A stretch of 64,000 nucleotides of DNA from Aralia elata (GCA_034770075.1 CM068387.1:79237971-79301970), one strand, 5' to 3'. Counted from the stretch's first letter, positions 12,183-24,643 are shown. Translations and numbers: made by a program. The notes: generated by a model from the letters alone, not told the origin.

Positions 12183-13050
12183 GAAATTTACTGCAGAGAT
12201 TTTCTCTCTCCAGAATCCTGCCCTGCCCCTCCGTGTTATAGAGAAAAACAGAGCAGGAGGAGAGAGAGACGAAAATAGTAGTGGAGGAAAAAGTTCTCAA
12301 CATTTTAGTTGAAGATTTGAGAGGCGCGCGAAAAGTTGTGGTAAGGACCAAGGTGAGAGAAACTCGGGAAAAGTTTAACCTTTTGACTTCAACCAAAACA
12401 AGAGGGCTTGTATTGAAATGAAAATGTAAAATCAAGGTCTTAGATTCGGTCTTTTGCTTTTGACTTGAATTCTTATTTTTGACAAAATAGATCCATTTCC
12501 GTACCACTAAATGGTCAGGGAATCTATATTATAAAGCCTCTGCAGGAATTGTGGTATAATTATTACACCTTCTTTTTTTCTTTTTCTTTTTTCTCTTTTG
12601 TCGTTATAATTTTAATTATGTTATTATTATATTTTTTACGTTAAAATTTCCATATCTTTTTATTTATTCTTTTAAATTTAATAGAATTTTTATTTTATTT
12701 TATATAATTCACACATATACCACCGGATGCTAGTATATATAAAGTCGGAAGATTCTGAACGTAAACAGAAAAAATGAAGTTTTTTGGTATTTTTAAAAAT
12801 GTTCTTCGACTTTTAAAAAATAATCCTATTTTATTCTTTTTTATTACTTTTTTGTGTACTTCTTTAAATTTTATATTTCATCCTTATGTAATTTATACAC
12901 ACAATACGTGCATCATTGAATACTAATAAATATTAAATAGCAGTAATTTAATGATCGTTTTAATAGTTATTTGTGGATATCTCTTCCATTAATTTCAACT
13001 TAAAACTTATGAGTATTTCTGTATATGATAAATTTATGTCGTCACCAACA
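12183..13050. other. Upstream region of TSR2-like gene, then AT-rich intergenic DNA
   Basis: Bases 12183-12350 contain GA/CT-rich tracts and probably the 5' leader and promoter of the TSR2-like gene. From 12540 onward the sequence is T-rich with no recognisable gene. Confidence 0.5.
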
Positions 13051-13052
13051 TG

Positions 13053-13253
13053 TCACAATATAAAATTAAAAAAAATATAAAAAAGAGTTTTATATAGATA
13101 TTATTTTTAGTTTAAAAAGAAGTTCTATATTGTTGTCAAAATGTAATTCTATATCACAATATAGAATAAAAAAATATAAAAAAGAGTTTTAGATATTATT
13201 TTTAGTTTAAAAAAAATTATATATTGTCGTCAAAATTTCACGCCAATCGTAAT
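13053..13253. repeat. Two-unit tandem duplication, period about 101 bp
   Basis: The unit starting TCACAATATA at 13053 recurs at 13154 with the same order of landmarks (AAATATAAAAAAGAGTTTTA, ATATTATTTTTAGTTTAAA, TCAAAAT). A further short repeat, TCAAGTGATGACAAATTCT, occurs twice at about 13268-13312. Confidence 0.7.
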
Positions 13254-13452
13254 TTATATCAATCATGTCAAGTGATGACAAATTCTAATCATATCAAGTG
13301 ATGACAAATTCTGAACAAACATCTGCATCCATTAAAAATTAATTAAAATTCGTGTTATTGAAATTGTTTTTTACAAATAATTCATGACAAATTCGAGTTT
13401 GAGTTTGAACGATCCTCTAAATCTACTCCAAATTAATTAAAATTGTAATTAA

Positions 13453-13713
13453 TATTTCATTCGTTCCTAATTAATTGTTTAATGTTGACTTTTTTAAGTC
13501 AAATTGATTATTTTTAGAATTAATAATTAAGTATATATAAATATATTTTTAAAATTATAAAAATTGGAATTAGTAATAAATTGTATATATTTTCTTTTGG
13601 TTATAATCTCTTCACTTATATTTTAATAAAAATAATAATAAATTAATTTTAAAAATAATCAATTTAATTTTAAAAAATTAAAATTAAATAATTAATTTAG
13701 CTCAGAGGGAGTA
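13453..13713. mobile_element. Stowaway MITE, 262-bp family, copy A
   Basis: This is the most diverged of four copies. It has the family core AATTAATAATTAAG, TATATAAATATATTTTTAAAATTAT, a TTGTATATA stretch and CTTTTGGTTATAATCTCTTCAC. The ends are degraded (CATTCGTTCC at the left, AGAGGGAGTA at the right). It lies upstream of the LEA promoter. Confidence 0.75.
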
Positions 13714-13794
13714 AGAAATAATTTAACTAAGTACTCAACAAATCAAGCATCAAGCAATATTACTCCCATATTCTGGAGGGCCGCCTGCAACGTT

Positions 13795-13925
13795 TACGTG
13801 AGGAACATGGACTAGTTTCAACGTGTAGCTCTGCAGCATACTTACATGAATGACACCTAAGCTCCTAAGCTGCCACGTCAATGATGATACTCCCTTACTC
13901 CCGTTTCTTTTTACGCCACGTGTCC
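13795..13925 (+). promoter_or_regulatory. Cluster of ACGT-core (ABRE/G-box-like) elements upstream of the LEA gene
   Basis: Four ACGT cores lie 140-270 bases before the LEA start codon. They are TTTACGTGAGG (about 13794), CAACGTGTAG (about 13819), GCCACGTCA (13872-13880) and CCACGTGTCC (13916-13925). The last is a full G-box/ABRE bound by ABF/ABI5-type bZIP factors in other plants. Such clusters are typical of abscisic-acid and seed-maturation promoters, which fits the downstream gene. Confidence 0.65.
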
Positions 13926-14062
13926 TTTGGATATTACCAAGAAAAAACTTTATTATTCCAAACAACTATAAGGTATACATGCTCTTCAAACTCTAGCTTC
14001 CAGCTTTACCTCAAACAAGCATCAAAGTTTTTAAAGTAATTAATAGATCGGGAAAAAAAATA

Positions 14063-17000
14063 ATGAGTCAAGAACAGCCACGGCGACCACAGGTAGATCA
14101 GGAGCCCATAAAATATGGCGACATTTTGCCAGTCGCCGGTAAGCTGGCCGACAAGCCAGTTGCTCCCCGTGATGCGGCTATGATGCAGATTGCAGAAAAC
14201 ACGGTGCTTGGACAGACCCAGAAAGGTGGTCCTGCCGCCGTCATGCAGTCCGCCGCTACCAAGAACGAGAGAGCGGGTCTTGTAGCTCATGACCAGGTTT
14301 CTGACGTTGCCGGCGAGGAAGGCGTCTCCCTCACTGAGATTGATCTTCCTGGTAGGCGCTTCGTCACCGAAGCAGTTGGTGGACAGGTCTCTCTCCTTAT
14401 CATATCTGTAGAAATTAGCATCTGTAATCTGTGACCAACCATCTGGATATGGAACCACACGATTTCAACCCGTTTTTTACACTCGGATTGGAAAACCCTC
14501 ATATGGAAAATGATATTTGTGCTCCTCTATAAAATTAAAATGATACAAATTTTGTTTTACATGCAGTGGAGTGTAGGTAGAAAAATTTAGAACCCAAATA
14601 TCATTATTTTATATATTTATATATTGGAAAGTGTGACTGTGGTACCTAGCCTAAACCTATGTCTTTAAAATGATGAAATAACAAAAATCATTAATGAAAT
14701 AAATGAACGGATAAAATTATTCCTCATCTGATATTTCATCATCTAATATTTTCACTAATATTTTGAATGTTAATTATATATTTTGTCACAACCCAATGTT
14801 ATTCCCATTTACTCACACAGGTATATATAAGTTTTCCAAACTTAGATTACCTTTCTCTCCCTCTCTCTATATACGTATATATATTGATCTATAAAATTAA
14901 AATTGTAGTCATATTTGAATTGTTGACTTGTCTGAATACGTATACAGGTTGTAGGGCAATTTGTGCAACGTACACCGTTAATGAACGTGGAGGAATTAGA
15001 AGTAGAGGTTGAGCAAGCTTTTCTAACCATAGGAGAAGCACTTCAAGCTACTGTCCAGACTTCCGGATACAAGCCTGTAGATCGTAGCGATGCGGCTGCA
15101 ATTCAAGCGGCAGAGGTAAGAGCCACCGGGTCCAATGTTATAACTCCAGGAGGGCTAGCCGCTACAGTTCAATCCGCAGCCACCCCTAATGTGGGGATGA
15201 CTCGGGATGCAGACAAGGTTAAACTTGGCACCGTTCTGACGGTAAGTAATTATATCATCATCTTTACTCCCTTCATTTCAAAAATAAATTCCATTTGCAA
15301 ATATTAAGTTCTTATTTTTATCCCTAAAAATAAAAAATTCTTAATAAGTTTACTCTTATAATTAATAAAAAAAATTATGTTTATCCTTAAAAATAATTTG
15401 TTTTTTAATTTGTTGTTAATATAGTAGTAGTGATATCATAATGAAAATCATTATAGAAGTTATTTCATTATTTCATTATTTCATTATATACTCTTACCAC
15501 CAAATAAAGGATTCTTTTGTAGGTCTAAATAATTAGACAAATAAGACTTTTTATGGTACTGAGGGATTATTTTAGAATATTGACATAAATTTGTCTTATA
15601 CTTTCTTATAGAGGGATTATTTGAAATGACAGTACGAAGGCATCTGATCTTACCAAAAAAATGGCCTTTTGTGATGGTTCAATTCCATCATATAAATTCA
15701 AAAAATCATCACAAAAGGTTTTTGTGATGACTTTAGCCGTCACGAAGGCCATCTTGTATACCCCCATCATGAAATCCTTTTTGTGATGGTTTTGACAATC
15801 ACGCAAACGCTTAATGCTTTTGTGATGATTAATACAATCACATTAGCACGCAATCTATTATGATTGTCAAAACCATCACAAAAAACACATGACTTTAGGG
15901 ATCAAATGTAAGAACGTGAATCCCTTTTTACGGACAATTTATTTTAATATATTAATTGTATTAAATGATAGTTGTAAGATTCGAACCCTCTCCCCATTTG
16001 CAAACTAAATAACAAGTATTACCACTACACCAAAGCCCAAATTATGATTATAATTTTAAAACAAAATATAAAAGGAAACATATGTGAGTTGACTTACTAA
16101 ACAAAATTAGTCCCACATAAGATTTGGTGATTGCAATGACAGTCACAAATACTCTATAATGATGGTAAAATTAGTCATCATTGAGAGCCATCATATATTT
16201 TATTATTTTGTGATGGCTTGAAAATTCTATCACAAAATACCTTCTTTTTTTTGTAATTGCAAATAAAAGTCGTCACAAAAATCTATCTTTTTTAGTGATT
16301 GTTATGATCGTCATAAAATATTGTTTTGATTATTTTTTTCATTAAAATATTGGTGATAGCTTAAATGCAATCACGAAAAGGGTATATCTATAAGTGATGG
16401 CTTAGTGCGTCACAAAAAAAATTTTATTTTGCGTTAAAAATTTGGTGATTGACATGGTCATCACAATTATAATACATTGATAGCAAAATTAGCCATCACT
16501 AAGAGCCATCATATATATTACTATTTTGTGATTACTTAAAAAGTCTATCACAAATTATTATCTTTTGTGATTGCTTTTAAAAACTGTCACAAAGTTCCAT
16601 CACGTATTCTTATTTTTCTAGTAGTGATCTTGGTACGGAAATAAGTAGTATAATATGTAAGTTTGCAAAATCACAATCTAATTGTAATACGCAACGGAAA
16701 ATGGAAATTAAAATTTTTGCAACTTATCCATGAATCACCTTATGCATAACTATTAATTGATGAAGATTAACAAGAGATAATACCTTTGATGATTCAACTC
16801 TTGAACCGCTACAAGATCTACTCCTCTCTTGATTTTTTCAAAATCTTCCAATCTACAACCCTTTGTTGATTTCTTCAAGCTCCTCCAATTTTTGTTCCTT
16901 GGATTAAATACTAGCTACAAAGTGTATGTAGCACTCTAGAGGTAATCCACCAAGAACAATTATACAAGAAACAATATTTTGATTCCCTAGAAATCTTGGA

Positions 17001-18724
17001 TGGCTAATCCCATTAATTTTATTCCTAACTCTTAAGAATAACATGAACACTATTTCTCTCTTAACTCTTAAGATGGAGGCTAATGAATATCTAGGTTAAT
17101 TAGGAAACCCTAATCTTATTAGGATACTTACAAAAATAATACTTACACAAAATGTAAGTATACATTTTCTCCTAACCCACATGTTATTCATTTAAGCAAT
17201 TAACATGTGTTACTTGCTTAATCAACATTAAGCAAGTATACTACCATTTTATTTAATTTGCATTTTTATTTAATTTAATTCTCAATCTAATTAAGAATTA
17301 AATAATAATAATAATAATAATAATAATAAGATTTCTCTCATTAATTTATAATTCAATATTTCTCCAAATATATCATTATAAATATTAAGCATTTCAATTT
17401 ATTCAAATAATAAATTAAATACTTAATTTATTATTATTTAGCCAATTGTTTCCAATACAAAATTATTCTTTTGCGGTGTGACCCTTTAGGTTCAATATTA
17501 TGCCGGTCGTAGAATAAATAAATTAGAACTATTCTAATATTATTTATAATGAATTAAACTCCTTTAATTCATATATAAATAAATAATATTTATTTTACAT
17601 CATGAGGGACACCTTACGATAATGTATCATGACTATCCGTATAATATGAAATCAACGTTTAATCACATTGAACCTATTCAGCAGTAGTTACCGTACAATT
17701 CAATCCTTCTACCATACAATGTCCCGATTAAATATAAGACATGGAATTACTGACAAGTCTTATTTTATTTAATCATATGCATTTCGATTTAAAAATGCAC
17801 AACTCCGATTAATGTAAATTAGAAACTCCTTTCTAATTTTTCATTTAACCCTGGCCAGAAAATTTTTGAGCTGTCATTTATCAAATCGCATAGGACATTC
17901 TCTCCCTTTATCAGAAGTGGTAGATCATTTGTCGATCATTCACCTACCTCCGTGTATACTTTATTATACCCGTACATACCCTATGACATACCCTAAGGTA
18001 TTAAGGAATATGACAAAGTATAACTTAACATACACAAGGTACTATGATGATCTCAAGTCCAAGGATCACTTGTACAACTATCACTTAAGAACTTCCCTAT
18101 TGACAGGTGAATAAAACTCCATTAGGGTTCTTTAAGCGAGTCACGTTCAGTGAACTTATTCTCTAATAAGCACTTACATACTTGCTTTAGTGTCTTCACA
18201 CAAATGATTATGAGATCAATCATTATCTTCTAAAGATCAAGCATAGTATGTACTAATCTATCCGGATCAGTAATCCCAATATTAGTGATCCAACGATTAG
18301 GAACATTTTAGTTTTGAGCTTTCTTGAATTTAGATCTCACTAGCATGATCTCATCATGATTCTAAAAGCATTGCTCGAAAACTATGGGTTCATCACATTT
18401 ATTAATTCAACCAATTAACATGGATAAAATATGTCTTTTATTCTATTATTAATATTTGAATAAGATTACAAAGTAAATGCTTATTACATCAAATATAATT
18501 GGCTTGAGGGCATATTACTTTCATAATATTCTGTGTAAATTATGATAAATGAATGGATGCAGAATGCGGAAATGAAGCTGCCGGCAGACAAGGCAGCGAC
18601 GAGGCAGGATGCGGAGGGGGTGATAAGTGCAGAGCTGAGAAACAACCCTAGCTTGACAACCCATCCCGGGGGAGTGGCTGACTCTGTTGCTGCAGCGGCT
18701 AGACTCAACGAGAGGACTTCATGA
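14063..18724 (+). CDS. Late embryogenesis abundant protein, seed maturation protein (SMP / D-34) family
   Basis: Three exons, 14063-14386, 14948-15241 and 18563-18724, all in phase 0, encode about 259 residues, the usual size for this family. Each exon holds one SMP-type repeat with the pattern DAAMMQIAE or DAAAIQAAE, then GG.AA..QSAA.KN, and in the last exon GGVADSVAAAARLNE. SMP proteins are hydrophilic, Ala-rich proteins that accumulate in late seed development and desiccation; this is family knowledge. ACGT-core elements upstream suggest control by abscisic acid. Intron 2 is 3.3 kb because it holds a CACTA-type element and a solo LTR. Only 34 bases of original intron remain between the LTR target duplication and exon 3. 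Family call very sure; whether splicing is efficient is unknown. Confidence 0.93.
15650..16626. mobile_element. CACTA-type (En/Spm-like) non-autonomous transposon in LEA intron 2
   Basis: The right end is TTTTTCTAGTAGTG, the typical inverted end of plant CACTA elements, followed by ATC (16627-16629). The degraded left end (TTACCAAAAAAATGG) is preceded by ATC (15647-15649), giving a 3-bp target duplication. Many copies of TTTTGTGATGG in both orientations fill the subterminal zones. One pair, 15778-15803 against 15859-15885, forms a palindrome of about 26 bases. No transposase remains. Confidence 0.75.
15975..16050 (-). other. tRNA-like segment inside the CACTA element
   Basis: On the minus strand the segment gives TGGTGTAGTGGTAATA, close to a tRNA A box, and about 35 bases later GGGTTCGAATC, a clear B box. 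It has no convincing acceptor stem, so it is not a working tRNA. It may be a captured tRNA or SINE piece. Confidence 0.5.
16656..18523 (-). mobile_element. Solo LTR, Ty1/copia-like, in LEA intron 2
   Basis: On the minus strand the element starts TGAAAGTAATATGCCCTC and ends GCAAACTTACA, with the TG...CA ends of an LTR. Perfect 5-bp copies of TAATA flank it (16651-16655 and 18524-18528). The 1868-bp length and the ATGCCCT start resemble copia LTRs. No internal coding region, primer-binding site or second LTR is present, so it is a solo LTR left by recombination between two LTRs. It lies antisense to the host gene. An ATA/TAA triplet run sits at about 17304-17330. Confidence 0.85.
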
Positions 18725-20190
18725 ACTTGACCAACTACGTGCTCATGAATAATGCATTAGATCAGACACTACTCTATGATAGTGTGTAAATATTTTTGTT
18801 GCAGTGTTTCAGCTTGTAAATATGTTTGTTCATTGTGTTGTCCCTTTCCTCTTTCCCCCCTGCACTTTTGAAGCATGTATATATGTTTGTATTTCTCAGA
18901 TTTATTGTATTTATAGTAATGGAATGATGACAATTTATTGTACATTCAGTTTGTACATTTTTTTTTCCCATATTATGTTCTCGGTCTTAAAGAAAGCTTC
19001 AAATTGAAAATTGACAGGAAAAGTACCAAACTATTAGGTTAATAAACTGTAAGGTTATTATAATAGAATGTCCAGAAGTTTATGAATTCAAGTTTGTGGC
19101 TATTAGGAAATTAAAATTTCGTTGGCATGAAATTAAATTTACTTTTTGGTTCCATTTTCTATGTTATAAAGCATGTGCTTTTTGAGTTACGTTTTGACAT
19201 TTTTTTTTTCTATTTTGTCACTATAATTTTACATATATTATTATTTTATTTTTTTAAATTTTTTTATTTAGTCCTCTAAATTTTGTGAAGTTTTAATTTT
19301 CACCCACAAATGATTGTTCAGCCGGTACTGGTATGTATTTATTATTGAGTAATCAAATGATATATGGCAGATCATTTTCAAATCAATATTTTAATTCCTT
19401 TCCAACTCGGATGTTAGTTGCACGGTTGGATAATGTGTGCTGGAAACGTCATTTGCTTAAACTTAAAGCTTTAAAACATGAGTAGATGTTATACAGTAGT
19501 AACAGTACTTTGGAGCGGGTGAAGTAATGTACTTCATACTGATAAAAGGAACTTAGATTCTTTAGAATTTTGAAAGTTGAGAAAGTTAAATATAAAATAA
19601 AATTGCATAGCACATATATAGTTGTATTGTAATTTTACTAATACTCCATTAAATACCGTGCACCAAGTTATATCAACAACTTTAATATATTTAATGATAC
19701 TCCATTAAGTAATTTCACACACACTGTTACTTTTATGCTAATGCAATTATTAACAATTTTTCAAAGGGGTTGTAAAAAAATGCAATCAGGGTTCGTACCG
19801 TTTACATATATAAAAACAAGGGGAAAAAGGAAAGAAAAACTGTAAAAGCATCATCTGAATGATGAGAGTAAAGTTAGTAGTACAGGTGTGTTGATCACGT
19901 CCCATGAGATTGTTTCTTGAAAATTAAATGAACATGCACAAAACACAACAGTAGCCTGAAAAGGAAGTCTAAACTAAAAACCAAATAGCCTACCTATCTA
20001 TCTATATATCCTAAAAAGGCATCCTTATGCATGCCTCTCTCTCCCTCTCCGACAATTACACACAAAATACATAAATATTCTTAATTTAAAAACACCACCA
20101 CGTACCATCATCCATCATCGATCATTATAATTTCTCTCCTCATTTTTCATTATTTCACTCCCAAAATCTCTCTCTCTTTGCAAAAAGGAA
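18725..20190. other. LEA 3' flank and OFP promoter region
   Basis: No gene is visible. The last 150 bases before the OFP start are CT-rich (TCTCTCTCCCTCTCC near 20036 and CTCTCTCTCTTTGC near 20168), a common feature of plant promoters and 5' leaders. Confidence 0.55.
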
Positions 20191-20193
20191 AAA

Positions 20194-20763
20194 ATGTTTA
20201 TCTTCTCTTGGACAAACTACCTATGCTTCTCAAACTTCAAATGCTTCCCAATTAGTACTCTTCCCTCACCTAATTCACCCTCAAACCAATCCCAAAATCC
20301 CTCAAAAACCCTAATCAAAAACTTCAATTCCCTCTACGACCTCCACTCCTCCGCAGACGACTTATTCTCTTCTTCCTCCGACTACGACTCCTCCGATATC
20401 GACTACTCTCCCGACTTTGCCACCGTCTTCGCCTCCCAACGCTTCTTTTTCTCCTCCCCCGGCTGCTCCAACTCCATCTTCCAATTCCCCAACTCCAACT
20501 CCACCCCGCTGCCGGCCGATGACAAACTAGTCGCCGGCAGCATCGCCATTCAGACCTATTCCCCGGACCCTTTTGTAGATTTTCGAGAATCCATGCAGGA
20601 GATGGTGGAAGCACGCGAGTTAACCGACTTAAAAGCCGATTGGGACTTCTTGCATGAGCTTCTATTATGTTACCTAACCCTAAACCCTAAACACACCCAC
20701 AAGTTCATTTTAAAAGCCTTCTCCGATCTTCTCATTTCCCTCATGTCACCCACAACCACCTGA
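20194..20763 (+). CDS. OFP: OVATE family protein (transcriptional repressor)
   Basis: A single exon of 189 codons. OVATE proteins repress transcription and shape organs by working with KNOX/BELL homeodomain and TRM proteins; this is family knowledge. The C-terminal OVATE domain covers about residues 117-185 and shows AIQTYSPDPFVDFRESMQEM, VEARELTDLKADWDFLHELL and YLTLNPKHTHKFILKAFSDL. The N-terminus is Ser/Asp-rich and poorly conserved, with no nuclear localisation signal that I can point to. Lack of introns is normal in the family. Similarity and synteny suggest the Arabidopsis OFP11/12/16 group, but the exact member is not certain. The start is the first Met after a CT-rich leader. Confidence 0.93.
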   Translation: MFIFSWTNYLCFSNFKCFPISTLPSPNSPSNQSQNPSKTLIKNFNSLYDLHSSADDLFSSSSDYDSSDIDYSPDFATVFASQRFFFSSPGCSNSIFQFPNSNSTPLPADDKLVAGSIAIQTYSPDPFVDFRESMQEMVEARELTDLKADWDFLHELLLCYLTLNPKHTHKFILKAFSDLLISLMSPTTT

Positions 20764-22790
20764 CACTTTCCGGGAAATTGAAGGCCGCCATCATTGCACC
20801 GCTTCATCATGACGGCGATTTGTTTAAACATTTTTAGTTAATATCTTAGGGGGATATTAAACATTTTCCGAGAATCCATGCATGATGATTTAACCAAGAA
20901 AAGCGTGGGAGGTTAATATTACATCGATGAATGTAATTTTTTTGTAACGTATTGTAAAATGTTGAGTATTATATGCTAGGAAAGGATGTTTTTTCTCGGT
21001 TGTCTAAATGTGTTTTCTTGGAAAAACTTTGATTAGTGCTGATCAAGGTTTGTTGGTTGATATTGAAATGTTTGATTTTGGAGTGCTTCGATTATTGTCC
21101 TCAATTTTGTATGTGGTCCAGCTAGTCCAGTCCAGACAACTTTTAACATGCATGTTGCGTAGCTTAAAGCCTATATTTTGTCCTCTATCAAGAAATGTAC
21201 TCCAACTAAGTATACGGTTGGCTCTATTTGTATTGTTCTTGTGTTGAGAAATGTTCTAATTTTCTGTCACATCTTTTGTTTTCTATCTTATCATAGTGTT
21301 AACATGTATAATATAGTGATTAATTTTTAATTATTTTTTAAAAAGTCCTGCTTTATATTACAATAAATTTACGTTGAATTATAATTGTGAAATTTATCGA
21401 TATATAAAATTAGTAAGAATTATAAGAATACTCCAGTTATTACATATTTCTCCAAAAATATTATCATTAATACTCTCCACGGACAGTAAAAAGGTCGACA
21501 TAAATATTCATAATATATATCATTTTTTTATAAAAAAAAAATATTATCTAACATCAACATGTAGATAGGTTAGTGGATGAGATATGGGACAACAGATCAT
21601 CTAAATTTGTTGAGAAACATCAGTATGATCTATCCATTCTAGTATCTTACAAACCAGTTAGAACCTTAATTCCAGTATGATCTTGCCACGTCAGCATCTT
21701 GGTCCAACCAAGTTATGGACTTGTTTGACTGAGTCAATCACTTACATATAGGCATGAGGTGGTCTTTCTACATCTTGCCTTACGTAGCTTAAGATTTTCT
21801 AGAAAATATGATGGCTCATCATTAAGTATGGCCAATAATTTTAAACTAGCATCAATAATAAAGGAAAAAGAGCACTAATTTTTGCGTAACAAAAAATTGA
21901 CAAATAGATTACAATTGTTTTTTTTTTTAAAGGAGTATTGGACACCGAAAAAGACAAACAAGAGTATCCAAGAGATAATTAACAACTCATGATGCAAATG
22001 AATAATATGAGCATGTGTTTGTTGAACTTATTTGATTATATATAAGTATGGTACTATTCTAAACAGTTGTTTTAGGTTATCTAATATACTCCTTTCATTC
22101 CAAAAATAAAAATAGAGATACAATATAATTTTTAAGATCAAACAACGATATATTAAACTTTTAAATTGGTATTAGTTATAAAAATTTAGAATGAAATAAA
22201 TTTTGAGATTAATAGTTTTTATTATATACTATACAATTATAATAATTGTATCAATTAAAATTAAATAATTTATATTAATTTAAAGTTTAATATGTTATCG
22301 TTCGACTTTAAAAGTTAAATTATATTTTTAATTTTAATAGTAGATACCAACTTCTTGTAAGTAGTCTTCATTATTTGCTGGGATATGCTTGTTCTAAATC
22401 CAACATTAACGTTTTGTTTAATTAATGCCCTTATTTTTAGGGAGGGGAGAGAGAGATTAGCAAATGGATAAATAAACTAGACAAAGGAACCGAGTGTGCG
22501 TTCGAGGATTTTTATTGTTAGTACTAAGATACTATGTAATAATGATATTCTATTATTCTCGACTAATTAATTAAGGTGCGGCCAATTCACAATTGCACGA
22601 CTTAAGAATCTTGATATTTGTATGGATGTGAGGATGCGGCCATATTTTAATTAGAGAAGTCTTATTTTTATTAAAGTAGATATAAATTATTAATTATCAA
22701 GGATTAACGGTTAAAAATTCGTGCATGCCTGTATATCGGTTACAAATTATAAAATTAATATTGACGTTTGAAAAGTTAATTTTAAATATT
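20764..22790. other. Intergenic, no supported gene
   Basis: Short open frames at 21008-21247 and 21374-21568 show no protein family character. AT-rich MITE-like debris lies at about 22088-22350 (ACTCCTTTCATTCC at its left end). Confidence 0.55.
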
Positions 22791-22796
22791 TTTAAA

Positions 22797-22990
22797 TTTA
22801 AAATTGAGATAAATTCATTTAGTTTATATCAATACAAAAATAAATATAAATATCATAAACTACCTGGAAATTACTATTAGTTATAAAATTTTCAAATTCA
22901 AAATTGAGATGAATTTATTTAATTTATATCAATACAAATATCATAAACTACCTGAAAAGTATTACTAGTTATAAAATTTATTATTTTCAA
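22797..22990. repeat. Two-unit tandem duplication, period 100 bp
   Basis: AAATTGAGAT at 22801 recurs at 22901. It is followed in both units by a stretch like TTTATATCAATACAAA and ATCATAAACTACCTG. The region is non-coding. Confidence 0.7.
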
Positions 22991-23566
22991 AATTTAAATG
23001 AATCATGTCAATTTTAAATTTAAAAATATCTCAAATTAACTTTTAAAAAGTCAATAATCATGATCTTAATTATAATTCCGAACGATGAAATATAATTCCA
23101 AATTCAATATATCGTGATATATAAATAAATATAATTATATGTGCACATTCTGTTATATTTAAAGAGACACATAGAGGTAAATAAAAATAAGACTTCTAGA
23201 AATCGAGTTAAAATATATACACATCCACACACTCAAAGATAAGATAAAATAGTATTAGAAATATTTTTCTCTCTTGTCTTTATATATTATTGTTTACCCT
23301 TAAGTGCGATTTTGGGTGTGAACTTCGTACTCATCTATTGTAGCATAATTAGGGGGTTTGCTTCTCATAAGTCGTGATATGAAGATTGTTCCTACTCTTT
23401 TGTCAACAGTTTAAGCTAGCGATGGCATTATTATGTACTCTGACTATGCAATGCATGCATGTGAATTAACAGAACTAGATTCTTTAACAAATTCACTCTA
23501 CGTACCTACTATATTTATTATTTAATTTAGAACCTAAAAGGCCACACATGGAACGATCTTATATAG

Positions 23567-23829
23567 TACTCTCTCCGTTTCAAATTAACTGTTTAGTTTT
23601 GATTTTTTTTAGTCAAATTGACTATTTTTAAAATTAATAATTAAGCATATATAAATATATTTTTTAACATTATAAAAATTGATATTAGTAGTAAATTGTA
23701 TATACTTTCTTTTGGTTATAATCTCTTCACCTATATTTTGGTAAAAATGGTACAAAAATTAGTTTTAAAAATAGTCAATATGATTTTAAAAAGTCAAAAC
23801 TAAGCAGTTAATTTGGAACGAAGTGAGTA
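23567..23829. mobile_element. Stowaway MITE, 262-bp family, copy B
   Basis: Ends read TACTCTCTCCGTTTCAAATTAA and TTAATTTGGAACGAAGTGAGTA, an inverted pair with TA at each border. The interior matches the copies at 48886-49147 and 51807-52068. Confidence 0.85.
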
Positions 23830-24459
23830 ATATAGATATCTCTGCTCGAGTCTTTATCATGACTAGTGAACAGTAATCAATTGCTATAATTTTCATGAGG
23901 TTTATGCATAAACAAGTACTTCTTTAAAGATTTATTAATTTTAAAAATAATCAATTTAATTATGAAAATTAAATTAAGACTTTTATTATAAAACAGAAGA
24001 AGAACATCATTAAAATATTATTAATTATAATTATACATAGTAACAAAAAAAAGATTAAAAAATAAAGTCGCATGACAATAAATAGTAAGGGTTAATTAAC
24101 TATTTAACCTCAAGTATAAATTGTCAGTACTACTGTATGGGCCGGATAGGTCATCTCAATCAACTCAAACTCAAAAAAAAAAAATGATCAAATAATTGAT
24201 CGATCCGGTATATCTACCTTTTAATCAATGAACTGATATTATAAATTGGACCCCACTAGTATTTGAAATTGGACCTTGCAGTTGCAGAAGATAATCCATT
24301 CACTACAGTATAGATGGTAAATAGTTGTTTCAGATTTTGAATTTATTTCAGTTGAGGAGAACCAAGTGGATGAGCAATTCAATTACACAGTAAAACACGA
24401 TTGAGAAGATAGAAGGGTCGGGTTGGCCTTTTATATAATGTTAGCCAGTTATATAGTTT

Positions 24460-24643
24460 ATGTTTGTTTGCAAAAATTATATTTGGGATATAACTATTAA
24501 TCTTAATTGTCTTGTTTGTTTTGAAATTTAGATTTAGGATTATTAGTCTAAAAATTATAAAATAGCTTAATATGAAAAATTATTTAATACCGTGTTTAAC
24601 TAGGTATTATAATTTCGGGATTATAATTCTTGCAAACAAACAT
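24460..24643. mobile_element. MITE with ATGTTTGTTTGCAA ends, short copy
   Basis: The left end ATGTTTGTTTGCAAAAATTAT is mirrored by the right end ATTATAATTCTTGCAAACAAACAT. The element is 184 bp. A longer relative lies at 29515-30006 in the prefoldin leader intron. Confidence 0.7.

Noticed and set aside
15975..16050. Functional tRNA gene
   Set aside because: A and B boxes are present, but there is no acceptor stem or plausible anticodon arm, and the segment is part of a CACTA element.
20324..20614. Arg/Ser-rich minus-strand open frame within the OFP gene
   Set aside because: It is the antisense reading of the Ser/Asp-rich OFP N-terminus and has no independent support.
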